64,000 nt of DNA from Thiomicrorhabdus sp. Lineage in GTDB: Bacteria > Pseudomonadota > Gammaproteobacteria > Thiomicrospirales > Thiomicrospiraceae. The stretch lies in the NCBI RefSeq assembly GCF_963677875.1, contig NZ_OY782567.1, positions 213,949-277,948 on the forward strand, in the 5' to 3' direction. The notes under the pieces are model-generated. The model saw only the letters and a program-made list of their open reading frames with translations. It was not told the origin of the DNA and did not search any database. Shown here in pieces: positions 9,217-17,303 of the stretch; position 1 is the first letter of the stretch; each line of letters begins with the position of its first letter. The translations under genes and the position numbers were made by a program.

Positions 9217-9697
9217 TCAGCGCGCCATTTTCATTACACGCTGTTTTTCGCGATTCCAGTCACGTTCTTTTTCTGTTGCGCGTTTGTCATGCTGTTTTTT
9301 CCCTTTTGCCAGGCCGATGGAGAGCTTTATTTTGCCTTTGGCCCAGTGAAGGTTGAGTGGAATCAAGGTATAGCCTTTCTGGTCAATCATGCCGATCAGG
9401 CGATCGATTTCTCTGCGATGCATTAAAAGTTTACGTAGTCTCAACGGATCTTTTGTTGTATGGCTGGACGCGGAAATGAGTGGCGTGATCAAGGCACCGA
9501 ACAGCCAGGCTTCGTTGTTTTTCAATAGCACATAACTCTCGTTGAGTTGAATTTTTCCCTGACGCAGACTTTTGACTTCCCATCCTTCCAGAGCAAGGCC
9601 GGCTTCATATTCCTGTTCGATAAAGTATTCGAAACGGGCACGTTTGTTGACTGCGATACTGTTCGGGTTGCTGTTTTTTTTTCTGTTTTTTAGCCAT
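9217..9697 (-). pseudogene. smpB: SmpB, tmRNA-binding protein (reading frame broken by one base)
   Basis: SmpB binds the tRNA-like part of tmRNA and delivers it to stalled ribosomes. Start ATG at 9697 reads MAKKQKK. After a run of nine A (coding strand; 9674-9682) the conserved sequence [20 protein letters not shown] continues in the next frame, on through [20 protein letters not shown] and [14 protein letters not shown] to a stop at 9217. Removing one A restores a 159-residue protein of normal length. Because SmpB is highly conserved here and the slip is in a homopolymer, sequencing error is more likely than a dead gene. A real slippery site that lets some full protein be made cannot be excluded. 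It lies 94 bases downstream of the next gene on the same strand. Confidence 0.9.
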
Positions 9698-9791
9698 GCT
9701 TTCTTATTAACTCAGAAATCATCTTTTGGTTGTGGCCGCTTATTATAGCGGTATGCAAGTGCGTCTGTTTTGCTGATTGCGGCCTGAATGG

Positions 9792-10541
9792 TTATTCATC
9801 ACGCAGTTCCCGCTCGATGACACAAAATTCAAGCAGGTTTTCCGGGGCGAAGCGTTTGAGACGATCACTGTCAAAGCGGAACTTGTGAACCTGATTGTTC
9901 GGTGAGGACAATTCGAATTCGAGTGGTTTTCCGGTTTGCAAAGCTTGCTTCAACTGCTTGAAAAAACGGCGACTGTCATCGTCGCTGTTTCTGCTGCTGA
10001 AGGATGGCATATCCTTAAAATAGAATTCGAAATGGAAGCTCATGCCAAGCAGCTCATCTGTATCCGGAACATCGGCTTTGAAGAGCGGGGTTAAATTTCG
10101 GGTCTGGCCGCCGACGGCTACTTCATAGCGTTCTTTATCGCCATTAAGCGAGACGGTTAAATACTGATTATCGTGATAGATGAAGCCGCCTTTGGCGTAC
10201 TTTTTAGAGTGATTGGTCAGGGAACCGTCGGCGTTCAGAAGATTTTTCTTTTGTTCTAGAAACTGGACGCTGAAATTAGTCGAATAGTTAAGGCAGCGGA
10301 AGAAATATGTCTGTTCTTGTGCAAAATTTTTAGGGGCGAAAATCATTTGCGCGCGGCTGACTTTGTCGCTGAAATCATCGGCTTCGTATTCCAGAAGCCA
10401 GGTGTCGACCGGTTTGTCCTGATAAGAGCGCTCGCTCTCGCTGTAATCGGAGGCCCAGGAGAAACCGCTCATGCTCAGGCCAAAGCACAGAGCGAGGGCT
10501 TTTCGGTCAGCGTGGAGGGGTAAGGGGGATTTCGTTCGCAT
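9792..10541 (-). CDS. Hypothetical secreted protein, 249 aa
   Basis: The N-terminus has a positively charged start and a hydrophobic core ending FSWASD, a plausible signal peptide, so the mature protein is probably periplasmic. The rest is mixed alpha/beta with many charged residues and no motif I recognise. ATG 10541 is preceded by GGAGAATCTC, a good ribosome site. It precedes smpB on the same strand and is an insertion into the usual smpB / ratA neighbourhood. Function unknown. Confidence 0.7.
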   Translation of the reverse strand: MRTKSPLPLHADRKALALCFGLSMSGFSWASDYSESERSYQDKPVDTWLLEYEADDFSDKVSRAQMIFAPKNFAQEQTYFFRCLNYSTNFSVQFLEQKKNLLNADGSLTNHSKKYAKGGFIYHDNQYLTVSLNGDKERYEVAVGGQTRNLTPLFKADVPDTDELLGMSFHFEFYFKDMPSFSSRNSDDDSRRFFKQLKQALQTGKPLEFELSSPNNQVHKFRFDSDRLKRFAPENLLEFCVIERELRDE

Positions 10542-10681
10542 GAGATTCTCCGATTCAATAATGAAATGGGGCTTTCATTGTAGCAATATCTCGCGGCATT
10601 TGCCGTGCAATGCTTTTTTCGGCATTTTGATGGGGCGGGTTTCTTCGCTCGGCGGCAATTTCAATTCTGGGTATGTGGCTC

Positions 10682-10690
10682 TGTTATAAT
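10682..10690 (+). promoter_or_regulatory. Extended -10 promoter for ratA-rnfH
   Basis: TGTTATAAT is a perfect -10 with the TGn extension, 75 bases before the ratA start. No convincing -35 hexamer is seen, as is common for extended -10 promoters. Confidence 0.55.
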
Positions 10691-10765
10691 GACCTGCTGT
10701 TTGCTCTCGCATTCGGAGAGTCTTGAATCGCTTTTTAAATACAACTGAAAAGTTAGAAGGTTTCC

Positions 10766-11197
10766 ATGAAAAAAATCGCCCGAACGGCTCTGTTACCTTA
10801 TTCGGCAAGGAAAATGTATGATCTGGTAAACGATGTTGAACGTTATCCGGAGTTTTTACCGTGGTGCGGTGGCGCAAAAGTGTTGTCGGCAAGCGATTAT
10901 GAAATGGAGGCGAGTGTGACCATCGCCAAGGCGGGAATCAAACAGAATTTTCAAACCCGAAATCATCTGACTCCCGGACAGCGTATTGAAATGCAGCTGG
11001 TTGACGGTCCGTTTAAATATTTAAAAGGTGAGTGGGAATTCAAGGTGCTTGATGTGGATGCCTGCAAAATCCAGTTTGAAATCGAGTTTGAAATGAGCAG
11101 TGGTTTGCTGAGTGCGGCAATTGGGCCGATTTTTGAACACATTGCATCGACACTGGTCGATTCGTTTTGCGAAAGGGCAAAGCAGGTGTATGCCTGA
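10766..11197 (+). CDS. ratA: RatA family protein (START/COQ10-like lipid-binding fold)
   Basis: 143 aa, the usual length. The N-terminal ARTALLPYSARKMYDLVNDVERYPEFLPWC is the hallmark of the RatA/YfjG and COQ10 group, and the C-terminal helix carries FEHIASTLVDSFCERA. In E. coli RatA has been reported to block 70S ribosome assembly, while the mitochondrial relative binds ubiquinone; which role applies here cannot be read from sequence. It is followed at once by the rnfH-like gene, the normal partner, and stands divergent from the smpB side. Confidence 0.92.
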   Translation: MKKIARTALLPYSARKMYDLVNDVERYPEFLPWCGGAKVLSASDYEMEASVTIAKAGIKQNFQTRNHLTPGQRIEMQLVDGPFKYLKGEWEFKVLDVDACKIQFEIEFEMSSGLLSAAIGPIFEHIASTLVDSFCERAKQVYA

Positions 11198-11208
11198 CGG
11201 AGGATGAT

Positions 11209-11484
11209 ATGCTGATTGAAATTGCGTATGCGCTTCAGGAAGAACAGTTTCTCTGGGAGCAGGAGGTCGAAGAAGGATGCACTGTTGCGCAAGCTCTGGC
11301 GGATTCGGAATTTAAAAAACGCTTCCCGGAGGCAGACGACGACAAAGTTGGAATTTTCGGTAAGTTGGTGTCAAAAGAAACCCGGCTTCGAGAAGGGGAT
11401 CGGATTGAAATATACCGGCCTTTGAAAGCGGATCCGCGTGATCGTCGGCGCCGAAAAGTCGAAGAAGAGCGTCAAAAGGCTTAA
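11209..11484 (+). CDS. rnfH: RnfH/RatB family ubiquitin-like protein
   Basis: 91 aa beginning MLIEIAYALQEEQFLWEQEV, with the typical RnfH pattern of GIFGKLV, a GDRIEIYRPL segment and a basic tail (DRRRRK). The ATG at 11209 is chosen because GGAGGATGAT precedes it; a longer frame from 11167 overlaps ratA and has no conserved residues. The family has a beta-grasp ubiquitin fold. It is nearly always next to ratA and has an unclear role, and a toxin-antitoxin link has been proposed. It is separated from ratA by 11 bases, so translation is probably coupled. Confidence 0.9.
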   Translation: MLIEIAYALQEEQFLWEQEVEEGCTVAQALADSEFKKRFPEADDDKVGIFGKLVSKETRLREGDRIEIYRPLKADPRDRRRRKVEEERQKA

Positions 11485-11577
11485 AAAGTTTCAGGATGTT
11501 TTAGAGTTGAGTGCCAAGTGCCAACAAGTAAATCGGCGTGTTTGGATCGGGAAGATTAAGAATCAATAAAGCTTGAC

Positions 11578-11991
11578 TTAATTTCCCCAGAAGCCGCGAT
11601 CCTGAATGATCTGTTTTTTGTTGGCGTTGCGTTTCCAGCTTTTTAGCATCTGATCTTCGTCGAACTCCAGATCAAGGTGTTCGCTGATCCCGGCATAAAG
11701 ATCCGATTCTGTGCTGTAGAAAATGTATTCCCAATGGTTGGGCTGAAAAGCATCTTCACCCATTGGTGGGCCGAGAAGCTGACGCACCTGCTGCTTAGTC
11801 AGCCCTTCCTGCAGATATTGCAGGGATTCTGTCGTCATTACATTGCCCTGAGTGATGGGGGGCTTGTAAGGCGAAATCCAAGAGCAGCCAGCGCTGAATA
11901 GTAAAGAACAGATCAAACCGAATGAAGCCAAAGCCTTTGAGGGTGTACGGAATTTTTGATTGAGGTTTAACGGTGAATCGATTCTTTTCAT
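11578..11991 (-). CDS. bamE: Outer membrane assembly lipoprotein BamE
   Basis: 137 aa SmpA/OmlA family lipoprotein. The signal sequence ends in a lipobox (FSAGC), then YKPPITQGNVMT, LQEGLTKQQVRQLLGPP and WEYIFY, the conserved BamE core that binds BamA/BamD and phosphatidylglycerol in the outer-membrane beta-barrel machine. It is transcribed away from fur, the standard arrangement in gammaproteobacteria. The first ~15 residues before the basic/hydrophobic signal are longer than usual, so a start further downstream is possible, but no better ATG exists. Confidence 0.93.
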   Translation of the reverse strand: MKRIDSPLNLNQKFRTPSKALASFGLICSLLFSAGCSWISPYKPPITQGNVMTTESLQYLQEGLTKQQVRQLLGPPMGEDAFQPNHWEYIFYSTESDLYAGISEHLDLEFDEDQMLKSWKRNANKKQIIQDRGFWGN

Positions 11992-12021
11992 TTCGTTTTA
12001 GCTATTGGTGAGTTTTAGGGT

Positions 12022-12027
12022 ATTATA
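12022..12027 (-). promoter_or_regulatory. bamE promoter -10 box
   Basis: A perfect TATAAT on the reverse strand 30 bases before the bamE start. The -35 is weak. It lies in the divergent bamE/fur control region. Confidence 0.45.
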
Positions 12028-12051
12028 CACACTAATTGCGATTACTAAATC

Positions 12052-12080
12052 TTAGAAAGACGATTTATTCTTGTTAGAAT
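12052..12080 (+). promoter_or_regulatory. Probable fur promoter (extended -10)
   Basis: TGTTAGAAT (12072-12080) is an extended -10. TTAGAA 17 bases upstream is a poor -35. The fur ATG follows 70 bases later. I do not see a convincing Fur box. Confidence 0.45.
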
Positions 12081-12150
12081 CGGCTTGGAAAAAGAGAACT
12101 CTACTCGGTGGGTCGCAGGTAATAAGATAGAGGACAATTTTGAGGTAGCT

Positions 12151-12561
12151 ATGAGCGGAGCGGAGCTAAAAAAAGTCGGATTGAAAGTCACTTTGCCAAG
12201 ATTGAAAATTTTGGAAATTTTGGAAGGTGCCGGAGATGACCACCATCTTTCTGCAGAAGATGTATATAAGATTTTATTGGAACAGGGTGAAGAAGTCGGG
12301 CTGGCTACCGTTTACCGAGTGTTGACTCAGTTTGAGCAGGCCGGTATTGTGCGTCGCTTGAACTTTGAGAACAATATTTCCATCTTTGAGTTGGATACTG
12401 GAGATAATCACGATCACATCGTTTGCATCAAGAGCGGTCGGGTGAAGGAGTTTGTCGATCCGGTGATCGAAGAACGAATTCAGCAAATCGCCAAAGAGAA
12501 CGGTTATGAATTGTCCGGACACAGTCTGGTTATCTATGGTGCCTTAACTGAAGAGCGCTGA
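12151..12561 (+). CDS. fur: Ferric uptake regulator Fur
   Basis: 136 aa iron-responsive repressor. The winged-helix domain has GLKVTLPRLKILEIL and EVGLATVYRVLTQFE, followed by the dimer/metal domain with HHLSAEDVY and NHDHIVC. The ATG at 12151 is preceded by GAGGTAGCT. A longer reading from 12085 adds a non-conserved tail and is rejected. The zinc CxxC found in E. coli Fur is here CIKS, so one cysteine is missing; Pseudomonas Fur shows the same loss. A bidirectional terminator follows, shared with recN. Confidence 0.95.
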   Translation: MSGAELKKVGLKVTLPRLKILEILEGAGDDHHLSAEDVYKILLEQGEEVGLATVYRVLTQFEQAGIVRRLNFENNISIFELDTGDNHDHIVCIKSGRVKEFVDPVIEERIQQIAKENGYELSGHSLVIYGALTEER

Positions 12562-12621
12562 GTACGGCGCAGAGCGAGTCTTAAACGGATCGTTCAGTAC
12601 ATTAAATGATTCATAAAATGT

Positions 12622-12657
12622 AAAAACGGCTCGTCGGATTTTTCGGCGGGCCGTTTT
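12622..12657. terminator. Bidirectional terminator between fur and recN
   Basis: AAAACGGC ... GCCGTTTT stem with an inner paired CG-rich part and a T-rich tail on both strands, between two convergent genes. Confidence 0.75.
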
Positions 12658-12668
12658 GCTTTCCGGGC

Positions 12669-14342
12669 TTAGGTTTTTTTAGCCTGAGCGACTTTTAACA
12701 TCTCTTCGGCAAGTGCCAGAGTCTGTTCGGTTATTGCCATGCCGCCGGTCATGCGAGCCAGCTCCTGAACCCTTTGCGGGAGGCTCAACTCCCTGACTTG
12801 AGTAAAGGTTTGGCCGTCACGGTTCTGCTTTTCGATAAACAGATGCTGATCTCCGTGTGCTGCTACCTGAGCCAGGTGGGTGATGGAGAGGATTTGTTTG
12901 TGGTTGTTGCCAAGCGTCTGGAGTTTTTCTCCGACAATCTCGGCAATGCCGCCGCCGATACCGACATCGACTTCATCAAAAATCATCGTGGGCAGTTGGG
13001 TTACCTCCGCAGTCGCGACCTGTATGGCCAGACTGATGCGGGAAAGTTCGCCGCCTGAAGCCACTTTGGCTAAGGGTTGTGGCGGCTGTCCCGGGTTGGC
13101 GCTAACGAAAAATTCGACCTTGTCGATTCCTCTGTTTGACACTTTTTCTGCTTCACTCAGGCGAACTTCAAAGTGGCCGTTCTGCATGCCAAGCTGATGC
13201 ATACCATCCGTAATGGCTTTGGATAGGGCAAGTGCCGCCTTGTGTCTTGTTTGACTGAGCGATTGCGCAGCTTTTAGGAAGTCTTGTTCCGTCTGTTCCG
13301 CTTCTTGTCGCAGTTGGCTCAGATGGTGATCCCCTTGTTCTATCTGTGCCAGATCAGTCGTAATCTGTTGGCGTTTTTCCGGAAGCGCTTCCGGTTCCAA
13401 GTGATATTTTTTAGCCATTGCATACAGCTCGCCAAGTCGGTTTTCGACCTCTTCCAATTGCGCCGGATCGAGTTCGATATTTTCCGAAAAGGAGAGAAGT
13501 TCACCGGCGGCTTCCTGGGCATCAATGAGGGCGCTTTGAACGGGTTGCAGTACGGATTGCAGAGTCGGAGCGAAAGCGATGATCGATTCCAGGCTGTGAA
13601 TGGCCTGGTCGAGCTGGTGAGAAGCGCCGAGATCACCTTCAATCGCTTCATAAGCCTGATGGCATGCCTGTTTAATTTCGTTGGCGTGCGATAGGGATTT
13701 CTGCTGCTCTGAAAGCGTGCGGTATTCATCCGTTTGCGGAGCAAGCTGTTCCATTTCCTGTTGCTGAAAGCTCAACAGTTCCAGGCGTGTTTGCAGTTCT
13801 TGCTGTTTTTGCTGCTCGGTCTGTAACGCTTTCAGGTTGTACTGCCATTGTTTGTAGCAGGTTTGCGTCGCTTCAAGTTGTTTTGGCTGATTGCTGTAAG
13901 CGTCCAGCAGTTCAAGCTGTTTTGCCGTTGAAGTTAAAGATTGGTGTTCATGCTGACCGTGAATGTCGATCAGCATTGGCGACAGGGTTTTTAACTGTGT
14001 CAGCGGCACTGCCACACCGTTGATGTAAGCCTTGGATCGACCTTCCTGATTGACGGTTCTTCTTAGCAGGCAGTGCTGGTCGCTGTCCAGTTCCTGTTCC
14101 AGAAGCCAGTTTTGCACTTCGGTCAGATGGCGGATGTCGAACAGCGCCGTGACATCGGCCCGTTTACAGCCGTGGCGCACAAGGCTGCTGTCAGCTCGGT
14201 CGCCGAGTGCCAGTCCCAGGGCATCGAGCAGAATGGATTTTCCGGCGCCGGTTTCTCCGGTCAGGCTGCTGAAACCTTTAGAAAAAGATAGACGCAGTTG
14301 TTCGATTAAAGCCAAATTTTGAATGGATAATTCGACTAGCAT
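12669..14342 (-). CDS. recN: DNA repair protein RecN
   Basis: 557 aa SMC-like ATPase used in double-strand-break repair. Walker A is GETGAGKS (29-36). The middle is a long glutamine- and leucine-rich coiled coil (about 160-370). The C-terminal ABC signature (ASGGELSRISLAIQ) and Walker B (MIFDEVDVGIGG) are intact. Length is normal. It lies 72 bases downstream of nadK on the same strand; nadK-recN is a frequent pair. I do not see a LexA box directly before it, so SOS control is not shown by the sequence. Confidence 0.95.
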   Translation of the reverse strand: MLVELSIQNLALIEQLRLSFSKGFSSLTGETGAGKSILLDALGLALGDRADSSLVRHGCKRADVTALFDIRHLTEVQNWLLEQELDSDQHCLLRRTVNQEGRSKAYINGVAVPLTQLKTLSPMLIDIHGQHEHQSLTSTAKQLELLDAYSNQPKQLEATQTCYKQWQYNLKALQTEQQKQQELQTRLELLSFQQQEMEQLAPQTDEYRTLSEQQKSLSHANEIKQACHQAYEAIEGDLGASHQLDQAIHSLESIIAFAPTLQSVLQPVQSALIDAQEAAGELLSFSENIELDPAQLEEVENRLGELYAMAKKYHLEPEALPEKRQQITTDLAQIEQGDHHLSQLRQEAEQTEQDFLKAAQSLSQTRHKAALALSKAITDGMHQLGMQNGHFEVRLSEAEKVSNRGIDKVEFFVSANPGQPPQPLAKVASGGELSRISLAIQVATAEVTQLPTMIFDEVDVGIGGGIAEIVGEKLQTLGNNHKQILSITHLAQVAAHGDQHLFIEKQNRDGQTFTQVRELSLPQRVQELARMTGGMAITEQTLALAEEMLKVAQAKKT

Positions 14343-14414
14343 GACACTCTCTTAATGGTTTAATGTCGGTAATTCGACAGACAGGTTATTTCGAAAACCG
14401 TTAGCAGCTGAGAA

Positions 14415-15290
14415 TTAAAATTTTCCACCCCAGCGCAGTTTGGCACGTAACAGTTCAAAGTGATCGTGCCCCTTCGGGTGGATCATTTTAATGAATTTTA
14501 CGTGACGAGTAACGGTTGTGTGATGTGTCGTGTCGATATGATGAGTTCTCTGTCCGTCGCAGATGATATGTGCCGAACCGTTACAGTCTTTATGCGGGCG
14601 AATTTCCACCATGCTGGTGCCGGGAATGACGTAAGGACGGGTACTCATGGTATGCGGGTTAATCGAAACCAGGCTGAGTACATCAAGGCGCGGGTCGAGG
14701 ATCGGTCCACCGGCAGAGAGTGCATAAGCCGTTGAGCCGGTCGGCGTGGCGATGATCATACCGTCGGATCGCTGAGTGTTAAGTAACCGCCCGTCTACCA
14801 GGGTTTCGAATTCGATCATTCGTGGTGATTCGGTTTTATGAATGACGACATCGTTAAATGCCAGTTGGTCAAATTCGATCTGACCGTCTTTCTCGATGGT
14901 GACATGAATCAGATTCCTGTGTTCGCTTTCGTAGATACCATTCATCACTTCATCAACCGTGGTCAGCATCTCTGACGGCGATATGTCGGTCAGAAATCCG
15001 AGGCGGCCTAAGTTAATGCCGAGGATGGGGATTTCTTCGTCGACAATTGAACGGGCGACATCAAGAAAAGTACCATCGCCGCCAACGACAACGGCAATGT
15101 CAATGTGTTCGGCAAGCTGGCCGCGGTCCATGGTCTCAATGCCGTAGCGTTCGCATGGAAAATCCTGACACGAAGCGGAATCCAGCAGCACATATTTGTT
15201 TTTTGCAACCAGATGGCGCACGAGCTTGTCAATGTGTTCCCAGCTTTCGATTCCGTTGTACTTGCCAAAAATTCCGACACGTTTAAACAT
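14415..15290 (-). CDS. nadK: NAD kinase
   Basis: 291 aa enzyme that makes NADP from NAD and ATP. It shows the GGDGT motif (70-74), the LGRLGFLTDI segment, FNDVVIHK and the TPTGSTAYALSAGGPI motif for NAD binding. Length fits the proteobacterial family. It is divergent from hrcA and leads into recN. Confidence 0.95.
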   Translation of the reverse strand: MFKRVGIFGKYNGIESWEHIDKLVRHLVAKNKYVLLDSASCQDFPCERYGIETMDRGQLAEHIDIAVVVGGDGTFLDVARSIVDEEIPILGINLGRLGFLTDISPSEMLTTVDEVMNGIYESEHRNLIHVTIEKDGQIEFDQLAFNDVVIHKTESPRMIEFETLVDGRLLNTQRSDGMIIATPTGSTAYALSAGGPILDPRLDVLSLVSINPHTMSTRPYVIPGTSMVEIRPHKDCNGSAHIICDGQRTHHIDTTHHTTVTRHVKFIKMIHPKGHDHFELLRAKLRWGGKF

Positions 15291-15326
15291 TTTTTCTCTC
15301 CTTGAGCGGGTCTGTACTGAAAAGGC

Positions 15327-15354
15327 TTGAATAAGCGCTCAAGCAAATTATAAT
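15327..15354 (+). promoter_or_regulatory. Sigma-70 promoter of the hrcA operon
   Basis: -35 TTGAAT (15327-15332), 16-base spacer, perfect -10 TATAAT (15349-15354). The CIRCE operator starts at the next base, so bound HrcA would cover the start point. Confidence 0.8.
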
Positions 15355-15381
15355 TTAGCACTCTGGCACTTAGAGTGCTGA
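15355..15381 (+). promoter_or_regulatory. CIRCE operator (HrcA binding site)
   Basis: TTAGCACTC - 9 bases - GAGTGCTGA, one mismatch from the consensus inverted repeat TTAGCACTC-N9-GAGTGCTAA. It lies immediately after the -10 box and about 75 bases before hrcA, giving autoregulation of hrcA and control of the chaperone genes. Confidence 0.95.
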
Positions 15382-15456
15382 TGGGGCGGTTTGCAAGCTC
15401 AGGCCGCCGACTCAGAATTTTCAATCAACTTTGTTGAAGTTAAACGAACGTTTGCC

Positions 15457-16482
15457 ATGTTAAATGACCGTTATCAGCTTTTATTTCGCAACCTCATGGG
15501 ATTATACCTAAATGAAGGTAAGCCGGTAGGTTCAACTGCACTGGCCAGGTTACCGGAAGTCGGTTTAAGCTCGGCTACCGTGCGCAATGTTATGGCGGAT
15601 CTGGAGCAGATGGGATTGATCCGCTCTCCGCACACTTCGGCCGGGCGGGTTCCGACTCAAAAAGGGTATCGTTTTTTTGTCGATTCGATTGCGACCTTCA
15701 AATTGCCGAGCGAAGGGTATGAAGCGTCGGTTCGTTCGGCATTGGAGAATGATCTGAATCAGGACGCGCTGCTACAGAGTGCATCCAGAGTTTTATCCGG
15801 TATGACCGGAATGGCCAGCCTGGTTTTGATGCCGAAAAAAGAGAGTGAAATCCTCAAGTATATCGATTTCGTTCCTTTATCGGAAAGTCGCGTTTTGGTG
15901 TTACTGGTGTTTAACGATCGTGATGCGCAGAACCGTATTGTGGAGCTGGATCGTCCGTTTAAGCCGGAGGAGTTGCTGAAGGTTTCGCGTTTTTTAAATG
16001 AGCATTGCAGCGGTAAGACTCTAGAGCAGGCTCGTGAATTTCTGGTGTCGAGAATGGCACAGATTCGAGAGAGCGCGAATGAACAGATGTTGTCGGTTAT
16101 TTCCGCTACCGACCGGGTGTTGCAGAATCAGTCTCAGCAGACATTACCGTTTCTGGTGACCGGGAAGACCAAGCTGTTGAATTATCAGGAGCTGGCTGAT
16201 TCAGAGAGGCTTAAGGCGCTGTTTCAGGCATTTGATCAGCACAATAATATGTTGAACCTTTTGGACAAAAGTATGCAGGCCAAAGGAGTGCAGGTGTTTA
16301 TCGGCAACGAATGCGGCAGTGATATCTACCGGGATTGCAGTATTATTACCCGTCCCTATGAGATTGATGGCGAAACGCTTGGGGTTCTGGGCGTGGTTGG
16401 CCCATCGAGAATGGATTACCAAAAAGTGGTGCCAAAGGTCGATGTCACGGCGAAAATTTTGGAATCGCTCTTGAAAAAATAG
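15457..16482 (+). CDS. hrcA: Heat-inducible transcription repressor HrcA
   Basis: 341 aa. The N-terminal winged helix has LSSATVRNVMADLEQMGLI and the HTSAGRVPTQKGYRFFVD signature. The C-terminal domain includes an IGNE segment and LGVLGVVGPSRMDY. It represses its own operon through CIRCE, with GroEL helping it fold in other bacteria. The ATG at 15457 starts where homology begins; the frame is open further upstream with only a TTG at 15391, which lies close to the operator and is unlikely. The ribosome site before 15457 is weak, so expression is probably low. Confidence 0.93.
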   Translation: MLNDRYQLLFRNLMGLYLNEGKPVGSTALARLPEVGLSSATVRNVMADLEQMGLIRSPHTSAGRVPTQKGYRFFVDSIATFKLPSEGYEASVRSALENDLNQDALLQSASRVLSGMTGMASLVLMPKKESEILKYIDFVPLSESRVLVLLVFNDRDAQNRIVELDRPFKPEELLKVSRFLNEHCSGKTLEQAREFLVSRMAQIRESANEQMLSVISATDRVLQNQSQQTLPFLVTGKTKLLNYQELADSERLKALFQAFDQHNNMLNLLDKSMQAKGVQVFIGNECGSDIYRDCSIITRPYEIDGETLGVLGVVGPSRMDYQKVVPKVDVTAKILESLLKK

Positions 16483-16496
16483 CGATCATCCCTACA
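16470..16496 (+). promoter_or_regulatory. Possible sigma-32 promoter before grpE
   Basis: CTTGAAA at the end of hrcA, then about 13 bases, then TCCCTACA, which partly matches the sigma-32 -10 (CCCCATNT). This would give a second heat-shock input for grpE-dnaK besides HrcA/CIRCE. Confidence 0.35.
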
Positions 16497-16597
16497 AAAC
16501 ATAGCAAATTTTACATGAGGCTGTCGTGGCGCTTCTTGCCCGAAAAGGTCTCGAAAACAACCAATTTTTAATTGAAAGAAAGATAGGAAGTACGCTT

Positions 16598-17161
16598 GTG
16601 AGTGAGAAGAATTTGTCTGAAGAGCAGATCCCGACGGTCGATTCGGCAGCAGAAGAGGTTCAGGAAGAATCTCTGGAGCAGATGGAAGAGGCGCTGAGTG
16701 ACGATATCAGCGCTTTGTTGGACGAAGCTCGCGAAGAAGCCGCCAAGCATAAAGATATGGTGTTGCGCCTGCAGGCCGATATGGAAAACCTGCGTCGTCG
16801 TACGCGGTTGGATATTGAGAGCGCCCACAAATACGCCTTGGAAAAATTCGTTGATGCACTCTTGCCGGCGATGGATTCGATGGAAATGGGGATTCAGGCG
16901 GCGACTCAGGATGGTGCCACGGTTGAAAGTATTCGTGAAGGTGTAGAGATGACTTTCAAACAGATGCTGGATGTTTTGCAGAATTTCAACGTCGAGCGTA
17001 TTGATCCGAAAGGCGAAAAATTCAACCCGCAGGACCATGAAGCCATGACCATGATCCCGTCTCCGGAGCATGAATCGCAGACGGTTGTGGATGTGATTCA
17101 AAAAGGATACCGCCTCAACGAGCGTTTGGTGCGCCCGGCGCGTGTCATAGTGGCGCAATAA
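16598..17161 (+). CDS. grpE: Nucleotide exchange factor GrpE
   Basis: 187 aa. An acidic N-terminal region is followed by the long helix with VLRLQADMENLRRR and by the beta domain with GEKFNPQDHEAM and YRLNERLVRPARVIV, the GrpE signature. It dimerises and releases ADP from DnaK. Start chosen at GTG 16598, preceded by AGGAAG at good spacing; the alternative GTG at 16526 adds 24 non-conserved residues. No ATG is available. It lies between hrcA and dnaK in the same operon. Confidence 0.94.
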   Translation: MSEKNLSEEQIPTVDSAAEEVQEESLEQMEEALSDDISALLDEAREEAAKHKDMVLRLQADMENLRRRTRLDIESAHKYALEKFVDALLPAMDSMEMGIQAATQDGATVESIREGVEMTFKQMLDVLQNFNVERIDPKGEKFNPQDHEAMTMIPSPEHESQTVVDVIQKGYRLNERLVRPARVIVAQ

Positions 17162-17256
17162 AATGAAAAAAAATTGCGAAAAATTGCGTTGCAGAGCTTG
17201 AAACGGGTAATTCGAACCCTATAAACAGCTCAAGCGAAATGAAATTATTGAATGTC

Positions 17257-17280
17257 GATTTCCGGCTTTGGCCGGAAATC
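17257..17280 (+). other. Perfect 10-bp hairpin in the dnaK leader
   Basis: GATTTCCGGC - TTTG - GCCGGAAATC forms an uninterrupted stem-loop ending 23 bases before the dnaK ATG. It is not followed by a T-run, so it is not an intrinsic terminator. It could be an mRNA processing or stability element that separates dnaK from upstream grpE transcripts, or an RNA thermosensor. Confidence 0.6.
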
Positions 17281-17303
17281 AAACAGTTTTGGAGAAAGAA
17301 CAG

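Noticed and set aside
9217-9697. smpB as a truly decayed gene
   Set aside because: Only one base in a homopolymer is off and all conserved residues remain; error is more likely.
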